Source of the DNA: Vitis vinifera
Lineage: Eukaryota; Streptophyta; Magnoliopsida; Vitales; Vitaceae
DNA length: 64,000 nt
Direction: 5' to 3'
NCBI RefSeq assembly: GCF_030704535.1
Contig: NC_081822.1
Coordinates: forward strand, 10,905,001-10,969,000
Positions 1 to 12,211 of this stretch are shown here, piece after piece. The position numbers were made by a program, and so were the translations under genes. Within the stretch, counting starts at the first letter, position 1. Each line of letters starts with the position of its first letter. The notes beneath the pieces are model-generated. The model had not been told where the DNA came from and ran no database searches. It saw only the letters and a list, made by a program, of their open reading frames with translations.

Positions 1-486
1 GATACTTGTTTAATTACATGCAAATTACATGGTCGTCATCCTGTCTGAAATTGAGGAACCAAATATTTTTTTACGAGTGATACATCTCAATTATAAGGCA
101 ACCAACCTAGAACCTCAGGAAGGGAATTGGATGATGGTAGGCTGAGGACAAATAACAGCATCAACAGGTCATGGTTGGCTAGGCAGATATTGTTGGTTGT
201 GCTGCCTTCAATACGCTAGTGTAATGACCAACTTATATGTTAGATGCCAAGCAGACAAATGTAACAGTAGTAGCTTTTGTTTGCACAACAAAAGCAGCTC
301 TTATGTAGTAGATGTGAGTAGACACCGGTAGCTGTAGCCAAGGACAGAGTTGCAATTAACATTGCAATGGGCCACTTATTTAGTACACATTTGGCAGACA
401 CTTGTAACAGCAGCTTTTGTTTTCACTAGATGTTACTCATTTATGAAACTGGGAGCTCAGGGCATGGTCTTATTATTCATACTTGA
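1..486. other. Intergenic, 3' flank of defensin
   Basis: No coding region or RNA gene is recognisable here. The stretch lies downstream of the minus-strand defensin. It contains a loose duplication: a segment reading roughly GCAGACAAATGTAACAG near 250-266 recurs as GCAGACACTTGTAACAG near 393-409, each followed by an AGCTTTTGTTT-like run. Confidence 0.5.
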
Positions 487-895
487 TTAACAATTGAAGT
501 AGCAGAAGCATGCAACTCCCGGGAATTTGGCATGACAAGCTCCATGCTTGGCACCCTCCCAGTTCTTGCACTGACGATCACAGTTCTTCGAGCTTCCACA
601 AAAACCGGACCAGGTCTTGCTAGGTCTTTGGCAGACCTTTGCTTCCAACATCACCATCTCTGCACAGCACAGGACATCACTATTTATTTTCTGTAGTTTG
701 AAACTCAACAACACACACACAAATTCCTTTGCTTATATTCTTCATTGTGATTATAGAAGCAACATATGAATCACCTAAATGTCTATTTATCAGAAAGTAG
801 AAAAGGCATATTTGCATACCAGTGGAAACAAGAAGGGCAAAGAGGGTGAGGAAGGAGAGGGCATAAGAAAGAAGATAACCAAGTAGCTTAGCCAT
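487..895 (-). CDS. Plant defensin, PDF1 (antifungal) type
   Basis: Secreted cysteine-rich defence peptide of the plant defensin family. Exon 1 is 820-895 and exon 2 is 487-659; the 160-bp intron has GT...AG ends and splits a Glu codon, giving 82 residues. Residues 1 to about 32 form a signal peptide ([19 protein letters not shown]...) that would be cut after LEA, leaving a 50-residue mature peptide starting [15 protein letters not shown]. It has the eight cysteines of the family and the gamma-core GxC...CxC. The RPSxTWSGxCG start and C-terminal YFxC are typical of the PDF1/Rs-AFP subgroup, and an intron in the signal peptide is usual for the family. The start is the first ATG after the TATA box. 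A TTG/GTG-initiated reading of exon 2 alone would lack the signal peptide. Antifungal activity is inferred from the family, not visible here. Confidence 0.9.
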
Positions 896-955
896 ATCTG
901 TTTATACTCTTAGAAAATGAGATGAGTCTATTTCTTGGTGTTGTGATTTTCTGCT

Positions 956-963
956 CTTTATAG
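956..963 (-). promoter_or_regulatory. TATA box of the defensin gene
   Basis: On the minus strand this reads CTATAAAG, about 60 bp upstream of the defensin ATG. The spacing suits a TATA box with a short 5' leader. Confidence 0.6.
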
Positions 964-3804
964 CCCAATGTTGATGTGTGAATTCGAGGCTCCAATTAGA
1001 GAAAAACAAAGACCAGCTCAAGAAGTCAGGCGAATCCCTTGTCTGTAAGCCCATCGTCTCAAACATTTAATACAAATTTGGCTGAATGCATTGCAATTGA
1101 AATCTAGTATTTAGATTCACATATGCAATTCAAACTTGTGTTCGTCACTCATCTGGTAGTTATATTTGTTCCCTGAGTTTCATGAATTTTAAATGGAGGG
1201 GAATTCTAGGTTTGAAAAAAGAAATGGAATGTAAAGTTAGGACTCATGAAGTTGGTTAACCAATGTCTTTCAGCCACTTGAGGGACTCAGCTCCTTGTGA
1301 CGAATCCCGGTTTGTGATTATGGTGGCTTATATATGCAGGCTCCACCAGTCCAATTGGAAAATTTTGGTATTTGTTTCTGCAGTGGCTATCTGATTGAAA
1401 AGTCTCTTGTTCATATCTGCCATATTTGACCTTCAGGCAGGGCCAGGGGTTCAATTTTCTAAGAGGGCTGCTTGAGATTACAACAGCAAATGCAGACACA
1501 CATGGGACCTGATAGGAGTTTACTTCTCAGACTGAATGGATTTGGAACCAGGGGTGACTTCCATCATGTGATGGGAAGAGGGCCTCAACCGTATTTACTT
1601 CGGATGTGGTTAAATGCTATTGAGTCCCAAAGAGAAGTACTGCAATCTTTTCGTGCACATAGTGATCTATTAATCAGAATACAGAACCTTTACAACCAGA
1701 AAGCAACAATTAAGACCCACAAAATAATTATTAAAAAAAAAAAAACATGTACTTTTCCGGAACGCCACATTTGGTGAGTTTCGCCTCAAAGAAAGCATTG
1801 ATAAGATAATTTGTACTCTTCACTCTTCAGCGTCTACAGAAGAGTGGTTTGATTTTCTTGGCAGAGCTGAAGCTTTTGCTTGGAGGATAATCTAATTTAA
1901 TAAGCCCCGGGATGGATAATTAAGAGAAAGAAATAAAGACAAATAGTAGAAATTATGGAGGGAATGGAGCCCAGAGATCCATCACCTCTGAAAAAAGACA
2001 GAAGGCCCCAAAACCCCACTAAAAGTCAGATTCTCGAATTAGATTGTCTCCATAGCAGGCACATCGAATCCTTTTGAGAAGTATATGATTCAAAGACTTA
2101 CTTTTAACTGTTTGGCTCTTCTGACATTTTGCCTAAACAGTCTGGAGTAGCGTTTTTGTTTTGGATATGGTTAGGCTCATACCCCATCACGTCTTGCGGA
2201 ATTCTCAACTTTTTGCCAACCCAATTTTCTTCCATGCCACGAATAACTTTTCTTTGATCCAACATAATTACTTTTTACGGGCTACGTTTGTTACCCATGG
2301 ATTTTAAATAATTGAATGCAAAAAGCTTTGCTGATTTTACTGAGACACGGAAAATTAAAGTAAGAACAAAACCCACCACAGCGTAACGCTTGGATGGACT
2401 CAAGTGTCTGCGTGCATAAGAGGAACACTTTTACAATAGATATGAACAGGTGGCAGAGAAGTCTACTTCATTTTGGATGTGGCAGAACCTTGATACAACA
2501 AAAGCTTACACTCCTTGGTGAACAAACAAACGGGAAGGGATTCTTCGGAACCTCCGCCATCAAAATCACAGCGCCAATAATATACCACACCAATGCTTAC
2601 TAAGAAAGAAAGGATGCAAAACCCCACGTGTCAACTTCACAGCAAAAGCCCACTGCATTATCATTGGTTATTCTTTTTAACTTTGTGGGCGCCAAATAGC
2701 TCCACGTCTCCACCAAGAAGGTGAAATACACAATGAAAAAGTGTTGGGTTTTCTTAGTGAGTAAGAATTTCAGCAGATAGATAGACTGGATGTCCACGTG
2801 AGATCACCATGCCCGCCTCTTCTCACATTTCAATGATCAAGAGCCATGACCATATTAACCCCCAATTTTAAAAGGCAGGTCCAATCTGATGTAGATTTAG
2901 GACTGACCATGTCCTATCTTAAGAAGCAGTTTTGGCTACCGTGTACGATTGGGTTCTTTTCTTTGTATGCAATGGGTTGGTCATGGGGTTGACCCAGAAG
3001 AAGCACAACAAAACAAACTTCAAATGTTATATCAAATCATAACAATGATGATAATAATAATAATTAGACTCAAATGGGATTTAATTATACATAAAATGAA
3101 ATTATATTTTTGGCTTTATGAATCAAAACATGATGTTGGGAGCCATAATAAGTCAAAACAGTTATGGAGGGCCATGTCTCAATATGCAAGCAAATATGGT
3201 AATATACAATCATATCAAAGCTACCAAGTTTCAACCCTACTATTATATCTTAACCTAACCTCAGCGGTGAGGTGCCCAAAAAGAAGAGATCCTAGTGACC
3301 ATTCCTTGTGTTGGTTTCTCTCTACATTCTTTCAAGGCTCAATTATGAGAGCGTGGACTGTTTTAGTTAACCAAACTTTTTAGAACTACCGGGTCCTATT
3401 CACAGCCTTGATTGAATGTTGAGTTCAATGAGTTCATTAACTATATACTATTTTTTTAACACATTGTACTGCGGTAGGCCACCGAAACCTGCACAATAAA
3501 TGCGAGTGAGGAGCAATTACTATGGTTTTAATGAGCATGGCTAAAGACCCGAAGGAGTTGTGAAAAGTTGGCTTGAGAAAAGAGTAATCATTAGATGGGT
3601 TGGGTGGGTTCTTCAAATAATCCCCAGAGCCACATTATTTAGCTTTTTATTTGTAGTGACGCATCTAATCGAATAGTTTATGTACATGAACAGTGAAAAC
3701 TACCTTTACCTAATTTGGATTGACTTCCTTAATAAATAAAATTTATCATTTGTCCACTGATAAACTGTACTTGAGCAGATGTTGGAAGAAGGGTTACAGC
3801 TAAT
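964..3804. other. Intergenic, no gene recognised
   Basis: There are only short open frames without domain signatures; the longest, around 1472-1777 and 2949-3383, are low-complexity or lack recognisable motifs. ACGTG-containing G-box-like motifs occur near 2623 and 2793 but cannot be tied to a gene. Confidence 0.5.
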
Positions 3805-3972
3805 CAAATCTTGATATTTTCAAATGATTTCAAGCAGCTCTAATTAAAAGTCTTAAGCTTAAAAGAAAAAGACCAAATTTATTGACTTCAAATCTTGATA
3901 TTTTGAAGTCATTTCAAGCAGCTCTAATTAAAAGTCTTGAGCTTACAAGAAAAAGACCAAATTTATTGACTT
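3805..3972. repeat. Tandem duplication, 2 x 84 bp
   Basis: Two adjacent 84-bp units (3805-3888 and 3889-3972), each beginning CAAATCTTGATATTTT and ending TTTATTGACTT. They differ at only a few positions. This is a recent local duplication in non-coding DNA. Confidence 0.9.
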
Positions 3973-5532
3973 CTTTTTTTTGGGAACAGAAATTTATGGA
4001 CTTTATTATCCTCCACCAACAAGGCTAAAAAATTAAACATGCAGCGAAGGATAGTCTAGAATGGTCAAATCACACGACCATTTCTCCAGAGGTGAGCCAA
4101 TCAACTGCCCCGGCCGGCTCCAAAATGATTGTAACTTTTAATAATTTATTGAGATTATCTGCAGGAAAAGCAATGAAGAGAGGGGAAGTGGGAATTCGTT
4201 TCCCGATAAAATTTAATAAATGGAAAGGAGAGGGAAAAAAGAGTAGAAGAGAGAAACCGTGATGATTATGTATCCGGTATCCCAATATTAAATGGAAGAC
4301 AGGCTATATCGCGTGTCTGACGGAACCTATCGCCAGAAGGAAGAAATGTGAAGGGGAAAGTGGGATTCATTCCAAACACCCACATCCCCTCTCTCTCTCC
4401 TCCATTTTAACCCGTCAAACACTCGTCTTCTGTGTCGCTTTTGGTACTGTTAGTTCAGGGGGTCACGTGATATCTATTCGCTGCGCACTGCCACGCTTTG
4501 TACGGACGCGCGTGACCCTTACGCGATCTGCTTCCTTTTTTATTTTTCTCATTTATTTATCCTCCAATTTTGAAATTTTCTTGGTGTGTGGTGGATCGAT
4601 CCGGCCGAAGCACGAGCCCTGAGCGGGTCGGTGCGTTTCTTTTTCTGAAAATCTTCTTTTAGGACTTCACTCATGGGCTTCCCATGCAAGACAAAATGGT
4701 AGATGTTTCACGTCAGTCCAAGTACCCTCTCCCACATTAATGCATGCTTTTTTTATTATTACTCTTTTTTTTCACGAAAGACCTGCCTTTTTCCGAGTAC
4801 AATTTTCAAACTTAAATAATAATTTACTCGAATTTCCTGGAATTTTTTACTAAAAAAAAATATATAAAATTAAATTGACTATATATAAATATTAAAAAAT
4901 AATAATCAACATATAAATTTTAACAAACATTTTGGGGATTTTTTTAATTTATATTTATTATGTATAATGGATTGTGTGTGGAATTGTTCTCAGGTGAAAG
5001 AATTGAAAAGTGGAAACATAGGTCAGTATGTAGTCGAGTCGGGCTCAGGAACAGGGAGAAACACGACGACCATGTTATTCGAAGGGATTTTTTTATTTTT
5101 TATAATCTATTTTACTTTTATATTGAATTTTATTTTTCAGAAAATAAATTTAATTTTATAATTAAATTATTTATAAAAAAAACGAGTTTATTTTTAGCTA
5201 TTTTTAGTCGAGTTTTTTCAAAATATGGGATATTTTTTAGAATTCGTTTAGTGTTTTAGTGCCACGTTGGATTGCAAATCCCACTTGTTTTGCGGGATAA
5301 AAAGAGAGAAAAATGGCAGGCTGGCATTTGCCTGTACATCCGTGACCTTACAATCTGGACACTCTACTCCTAACCCACGCGTGCCCGTCGTGACGTGCTT
5401 ACTCTTCCGCTTCTAATTTACATACTCACCCTCCCCACAAATTTATATACTTTTCAATGCCTATCATTATTATTATTATTATTAAATTTTGAATAAAAAA
5501 TAAATAAATGGATCAACAAATTATTATGAGCT
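3973..5532. other. Intergenic, upstream of the DUF4408 gene
   Basis: No gene is recognised. A perfect CACGTG G-box lies at 4464-4469. From about 4790 to 5260 the DNA becomes strongly AT-rich, with weak open frames that look like chance. A TTA-trinucleotide microsatellite sits near 5467-5484. A GACGTG motif near 5393 lies closer to the next gene's promoter. Confidence 0.45.
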
Positions 5533-5540
5533 CTATAAAA
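5533..5540 (+). promoter_or_regulatory. TATA box of the DUF4408 gene
   Basis: The sequence CTATAAAA lies in CTCTATAAAAGG about 375 bp upstream of the chosen ATG. The interval up to 5911 is pyrimidine-rich (CTCTTCTCTTCC-like), as in many plant 5' leaders. Whether that leader contains an intron cannot be decided from sequence alone. Confidence 0.55.
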
Positions 5541-5911
5541 GGACAACATGCGACCTAGTTCCCATCTTCATTTCGAAAAATAAACCAACATAGGAGCCAA
5601 GACGTATAGTCATTACAACCCATACCTCTCTTCTCTTCCATCATCTTCAATTCTCCTCCTCATTTTCTTGCCGTTTCTTTCCCTTTCTCGCTCTTCTCTT
5701 TTATCATCCTCACTATCCCGGTATTGCCGGAAAATCCACCCTCTCCAATCATCCGTGTTCTTCACACATCTCTTTTTTCCATATGTTCAACCAATTTCCT
5801 GTTTAAAAGCCGTTTTTTGGTTCGCTTGCTGCGGTTTTAGTGATTCCCGACATTTACTCTTTTCAAAACTGTCGTTATAAGGCTATCAGTTTCTTCCATT
5901 TTCTGGAGGGA

Positions 5912-6733
5912 ATGGATTCGATCGATTTTGATAGCGTCAAACTTGAGAAAGCAAACGCCATGCGCAAGTATCATACGCTTCGAAAGTTTGCCAACTTTTT
6001 GCGAGTGCTCGAGGTTTCTGTGGCACTGTTCATCATGCTGTTTTGGTCTTCAAAGCGAGTTTCGAACGCCGTAAAGATCTTCTCCGAGTACCTCCGGGAA
6101 CTCTGTGTGGTTCTCGCTAATCCTCGATTCATGTTCCTAATCGGAAATGCAATAATCATCACTCTCTTCGTCAAATCCGGTCGCTTCTCCGGCGAAAACC
6201 CCGACAGGGGCAATGCCGAACCAGATCTCTACGACGAGTACGTCCAGCACAGCGAGAATAGCCAGAAGGTCGTTTCCCAAATTGACTGCACGGTGACAAA
6301 GGTCAGCCACGACGATGACTTCGTCAAGCACAGTGAGTCGCAGCAGAAAGGCTTCTCCGAAATTGATTCGCCAGTTCCGGCGACAAGCGACGACAAGCAG
6401 ATTGTCTGCTGGGAGAATGCGCTCCATACTGTTCTTCCGGATCCGGTTACAACCGTTACAAAGAAAGTTCCGGAGACGAAATTTTATCGAAGGACAAAGT
6501 CGGCGACCATCCGACCCGAGAGTGCCGAGAAGCCTAGTAGAGAGCTGCGGCGATCAGAGACAGATAAGTTTCAGAAAATGGATAGTTCCGGCGGTAAATC
6601 GGCTAGAAGATTGTCTAGGGTGGAGGAATTGAGCAATGAGGAGTTCAGACGCAAGGTAGAAGCGTTCATTGAAAAGCAACAGAGGCTTCTAAGGGAAGAG
6701 AACGTGGCAATCGTCCTGAGCAAACAGAACTGA
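5912..6733 (+). CDS. DUF4408/DUF761 membrane protein
   Basis: Intronless 273-residue protein. The start is the ATG that opens MDSIDFDSVKLEKANAM; the frame stays open upstream to about 5840 but has no earlier ATG in context. Residues about 29-48 (LRVLEVSVALFIMLFW) and about 71-90 (FMFLIGNAIIITLF) are two hydrophobic segments, the second followed by VKSGRFSG. This matches the N-terminal DUF4408 layout of plant membrane proteins. The middle is hydrophilic, charged and probably disordered. The C-terminus (about 233-265: LSNEEFRRKVEAFIEKQQRL) matches the DUF761 short helical motif. The family function is poorly known; some members are linked to stress or cell-wall-associated growth, but nothing here fixes a role. 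Codon use and the intact frame argue for a real gene. Confidence 0.88.
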   Translation: MDSIDFDSVKLEKANAMRKYHTLRKFANFLRVLEVSVALFIMLFWSSKRVSNAVKIFSEYLRELCVVLANPRFMFLIGNAIIITLFVKSGRFSGENPDRGNAEPDLYDEYVQHSENSQKVVSQIDCTVTKVSHDDDFVKHSESQQKGFSEIDSPVPATSDDKQIVCWENALHTVLPDPVTTVTKKVPETKFYRRTKSATIRPESAEKPSRELRRSETDKFQKMDSSGGKSARRLSRVEELSNEEFRRKVEAFIEKQQRLLREENVAIVLSKQN

Positions 6734-9700
6734 AGCTGCAGTGAACAAAATAGTAAATATGTCGAGGAATTTACGACAATTCACAGTACAGATTACTGCT
6801 CTAGAGAAGTAAAATGTATCCCCATTTTCTTGTCCTTGTTTTTATCAATTTTCTTAAGATGCTTCAGGGCCGGGATGTACAGTTCTATTTCTTAAATCTC
6901 AGAAATCAGTGGTAGATTGATGTTTACCTATTGATTTCCAGGGTCGGCCGTTCAACTCATCCTGCTGAGTTATTGGTTCAGCTGGAATGGCTGAAAACAA
7001 AAAGCGATATTACGCTATTTAAGTATGCTATTCTTTTAACCCTAAACTTTTGCCATTAACATGGAAAGTTGGAAAGTAAGGCTTCTGAAGAGGCTTTTGG
7101 AATCAGATTTAAGTTTTAAGATGAGAACACATCCACGTATGGTTTGCTGTTGTGTGTGTTTGGCCGTATTCCCGATTTTCCATTCCAGAAGGGGCTCACA
7201 TCCTTCGCATACAGCCCTCGCAGGTGCATGTATTGATTGTATGAGGTTGAAGCGCCCACAATTGCAAAGGCGTTTTATTAGTTTGGACTTATTCCCATAC
7301 CAAACGCTACACACCCTTTCCTTCTGCACAAGCATGGAAACACACTGACCACAGAAACAGTCCCCTGCCCAAAGGACACCCCCTTAATTTTAAAGTAAAT
7401 ATATGTTTCTTTATTCCTTTGTTTATATGACAGTCCAACCACCATCCTAATTGACGCCACAGAGCAGAGATTGGTAGGGTCATTCAAAGTATGTGACCAT
7501 GCCCGCCCATTTTATTGCCAGACATAGGACTTAAAGGGTGAAAATCAAGGACGACCCCATCATCATGAAATGTTTGTAACAACATTCATGTTGATGATGA
7601 AATGATTGAAGTTGTCCGCACGGCCAAATTTTTGGCACAGTTATGTATGAAAGAATGTAATTAATCTAATTTCACACTCAAAAGCGTGTAACCTTCTGAG
7701 CAAAAAACATGACTTTTGCCATACTTTTGGCGTATTAAAGTGCTTAACCATAATATTAGAATAATTAGCAGCTTTATCCCGATTTCTCCTAGTTGGGTTT
7801 GTCATAATTACCCACACTAAGCGATTGCGTAGTGGGTGGTTCGAGGAAAATTGTGCCTCTCTTTGGCCCCTTCTAAAGGGAGAAAAAAAGTCACCACTAT
7901 CTCCTTGGTTCATAATGTTCCTTTGTAGGGTCATCCCAATAACTTTCCCACCCTTGTTTCCTCATCTTTAATTACCTTTTAATGTTTGAGGGGGGTCCAT
8001 TTTCTAGGAAAGAGAGAGAGAAATGGTTGTTTGGCAGCAACACACAACTTCCTTGGTGGGGTGGGGTTGTGGGTTGGTGGGGCATGGGCCTTGTTTTGTA
8101 TTTTTTGGGTGTGTTTTATAACGAAGCAGCTTTGCTCTTATCCACCTCTTGTTGGAATTATGCCACAGAGAAATATTGTTATTGTGTTTTTTTTTTCTCT
8201 TTTTTCCTGCTGGCTATTACCATCATCCATGTACTTTAAAGATAAAAGCCTTCGATCAATTTCCTGCTGGCTACCTATGCTTAGAACACACATCCTTGAT
8301 CCTCCACAGTACTTATCCACCCCATCTGAGAAAAAGAGAGCTTCAATTTTGATTCCCCAAAATAGCTATACCCACAATACACACACGATTAAAGAGCAAA
8401 AATGATCATGTTTAATCTATGTTTTTACCTGATCTATGTCTACAGGATTTGTTAAGTCTCTGTAACTAAGCTTAGAAGAAGAGTGACATAATAATTTAAG
8501 TAGTTTAAGCAACTAAATTAACCCTTTTGTCAGTTTTCTAATATTATTCATTGGTTGATGTTTTCTTATTTGTCTGTTTTCTAATATTATTCGTCGCTTA
8601 ATGTTTCCTTAAATCCCAAGTTTTGTATATATATATATATGAATGATGTCAGTCGTTTATTTATCATCTACCAAAGCTGGAACCTAAGGCATGAGCTGCC
8701 CAGAATACCAGTGTTCCTCCACATTTGAACTCTGAACCTTGGATTCTTTTGGCAACAGCCCAATGTATTTTAATGAGACTGGATTTGAGGAGACCACTAG
8801 GTTACAATGAGTTCGTGACAATTAAAGAGACTAACAAATTGAAGGCAATTGATTGGCTGAGTCCTAGTCCACATCATAAACAATAAAATGAAGCTTAATG
8901 AGAGGGAATTTAATTCATGTCGTAACCCACCTTGCTCCAAGTCTTAATCAAACAACATTTTTGGTCCCCACATCTGTACTTTTTTTCTTTCTCAAAGACA
9001 TTCAACTGCAGGGTTTAATTATTGTGTTTCATTTATTATACCCTTGATGGATGCTTCATTCAAGAATCAAACTGGTCCAATAAATCAAGGTCATGATCAT
9101 TTGAATCTCAGATATTTTTTCCTTGTATTTTTTTATATAGCTGAGAAATGAAAAGGACACCAGCAAGGACATGGGTGGACGGGGGTGATGAATGGACGGG
9201 TGACCTCCTTCTAGTATTGAGCTAGCATCAAAGGAACAAGCCAAGAAAATGATTACCACAGGAGAAATGTAGCACATGTAGTGCAACAGTGGGTGCTAGT
9301 TGCTACTCTTTATTCTACTAAAATGAAAAAAGTGAGCCCACCATTTTTAGTGGACCTCTGGTGGACGCTTCTGAACATGCCTCGGGGTTGTTTTGGGGGC
9401 CTTTCCTTTATGTGCATGTAATGTAACTCAGTTAGAGGACTTAAACCAATAGAGGAAAACCGGATCTTTGTACCCTTTTCCTCCTTTTGTTGTTGTTGTT
9501 GTAGTAGGCATATAGAAGTTAGCAGGAATCTTGCTAAAGATGTATCGATGCGAAACTGAGGTGGAAAGAAGTCGAAAAACACAGGTTGCGCAATGATGAA
9601 TGACTTTTGGTGGCTACTAAAATTAGAGTGAGTTCCATAACACTCTGATCACACTTTCAATTTGGAGTGGATGAGGAGAAGAATGCATGCCAGACAACTA

Positions 9701-12211
9701 ACAATAAACCAATTGTAGTGTATATTAAAGCAAGGGGGGCCAATCAGGATATGGATAATCAGAAAAGATCCCAAAAGAACCCTCAAAAGAAAAAAGAAAA
9801 ATGAATGAATGTGTCAAAAAATTGTCAATTATCATCCCCTGATCCTGCCATATCCAACCAAGCCTTGGTAATAATATAGAAAGGAGACACCACCAACTAT
9901 CAATCCCCTCAATTATTTTGTATAGAAAATATAGAAGGCGATAGGTTTCCCAACCGTTTTGGCGTTTTGGGAAGACAGTGGCCGAAAAATATGAAGAGGA
10001 GGGAGCTGGCATTGGCAATGGGATTGGTTAGATCGGTTAGGATGAATGCCAAAAAATAAAATAGAAGGTTGTTTATTAGACAAAAGCGATATCAGAACAG
10101 GACTGCCAAACTTAAAAAATTAAACAGCCCAACAACACTGCAGAGAATACTTGGCCTGTCTCTCTATTCCCGAGTCCTCCATTGTCGGCTGTTGCAAACA
10201 TTGTTTTTTTCACAGCCAAGTCAAAAATACACTCGCATTCCTAAATACTTGAAAAAGGCAATAAATGAATATTTCAAAAAACATAATGTTTAAAATTATT
10301 GACTTGTCTGTTCTTAAATTATCACATTAAAACTTATTATTATTATTATTATTATTATTTTCTTTTTAATTATTATTTGTTTGATAAAATTAACTTAAAA
10401 TTTATTCTCAATAATCAAATGAACATATTTCCGTTCATTTGTTTTAATTAATATTTATTCTTATTGATTTTAATTTATATTTATTTTTATTAATTTTAAA
10501 TCATAAGTTTATTTATAAATAGAGCTGTAATTTGAGTGGGTTAGTAGGGTTGATAGGTAATTTGTATCCAATCTGAATTAAGAAACAATCAATCTAAGCT
10601 TAATCAAATTCAACCTTTAACCTGAGATATTCAACTCAAACTCAATTAAATTCAATATTTAATCTGAGATATTCAACCCAAACCTAACTCAAAATTCATT
10701 TTTCAAAACTCAAGTTAAATTTGGGTTGGTCGAGTTTAAATTTGGATTGATTGAATTAGATTCAGATTGGTCAGGTTGATTGGGTTGCATTATTCAAAAT
10801 TCATCTATGATGGTTTTTAAAAAATATTTTTTATATATATTTATAGCAAGATTTAAATATATGAATAAGAAAAAATAAAAAAGCAAAATAAACTTATGTA
10901 TCTTTCTAAACAAATGAAAAAGTATATGATATAATTATAATTATATTTTTTTAAAAATTAAAAAGAAAATAAATATTATTATACCATATAATGAATATTA
11001 TAAAAATATTAAATCGATAGGTTAGACTCAGGTTGTTTGAATCTTGGTTCAAGTCCAACTTAAATAGATATTAGGTTAAGAAAATTTAATTCAAATTCAA
11101 CCAGAATATTAAAAATGTTTCCAAAATCTTCTCTAAGTATTAGGTAAAATTGAGTCCACCTATCCAAGTTGTACCCTTATTTATAATACATGCATGATAC
11201 ATAATATTTATTATAAAAAATGAGTGGATGAGGAATTAAAAATTCTAAAATACATTTTCACTAATACCAATAAATGAAATACAAAAGATTTAAAATTAAA
11301 ATAAATTAATTATTTTGATTTAATACTTAAAATTAAAAGTAACTTTTAAGTCGTAATATTAATTTAGTTTATTAATTATATTTAATAACTTAAATTCAAA
11401 TACCAAACCATTACATTAATTTAGTAAACAAGTCGTAAGAGCAATGCTTATTTAAGGTCAACATTAGTGGCTTGTCCTTTGCACTAGCATTTGGTACCCT
11501 GACCAAATTGGAAAGTTGTAGGGATGGTGGTTCTTTGGCCGATTCTGGCAGATCATACTCCCTTTTACAATTTTCTTTCCATTTTCTGCCTTAGTTTTCC
11601 ACCCCTCATAGGTCACTTCAGTCCCTCAATTTTGTGGCTCATATTTTACCCGTTAGGTATCGTGACGTTGTCGTTTGTGAAATTTCAACAAGAGCGACTC
11701 CAATGGTAGATAGAAACAAATCATTGAGTATAAAATTTGCACATACTTTAGAATAGATTCAATTTCAGTGACCGGAGAAAAATGTTACTGGCACACCCAT
11801 TGTAACAAAAGACCAAAATCATACCATTTGGGTGAAATAAGAAAAGGGACGGACAATGTACGATAATGTAAGTACGTGTTTGGATATGTCTAGGATCAAA
11901 GGGAAGCTTTTTTTTTTTTTTGGGTGCCTCTTAAAATATAATAGGAAAGAAAATTAAAATATACGAATTTAACATTAATTTACAACAATGTCATCTGCAT
12001 TTTACAATAATCAAATACTACCCTAAACTCTTAGAAGTTTCAAATCCAAGCCATTCATACACGTACATACAGGCACGCACCAACCCAGGATGATGGGTGG
12101 AGGTTAGGCAAAACCCTGCCTAATCCCAGCTGCAACTAACTACCCAGTAATCAATTTATACACAAACCATTCCTTTTTCCTTTGTACATCAAATTCTGGT
12201 CCATATCTTGC
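6734..12211. other. Intergenic, 5.5 kb, no gene recognised
   Basis: There is no ORF with a recognisable domain. It includes a 43-bp direct repeat (from 8528 and from 8571, both with TTTTCTAATATTATTC), a TA microsatellite near 8629, a TTG run near 9488, and an ATT/TTA run near 10337-10360. From about 10530 to 11170 there is a low-complexity zone rich in GGTTGGGTT and AACTCAA words that looks like decayed repeat DNA. Confidence 0.5.

Noticed and set aside
1472-1777. Plus-strand frame of 101 codons
   Set aside because: No recognisable motif, not ATG-initiated in good context, ends in a poly-lysine stretch from an A-run; nothing supports a gene.
2949-3383. Plus-strand frame of 144 codons
   Set aside because: Contains an Ile run from an ATA/ATT repeat and no domain; looks like chance in AT-rich DNA.
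5668-5880. Upstream frame in the DUF4408 leader
   Set aside because: It begins with TTG, not ATG, in a pyrimidine-rich leader; not credible as a regulatory uORF without ribosome profiling.
10530-11170. GGTTGGGTT-rich zone considered as a telomere-like or satellite array
   Set aside because: No regular period and no TTTAGGG unit; imperfect words only.
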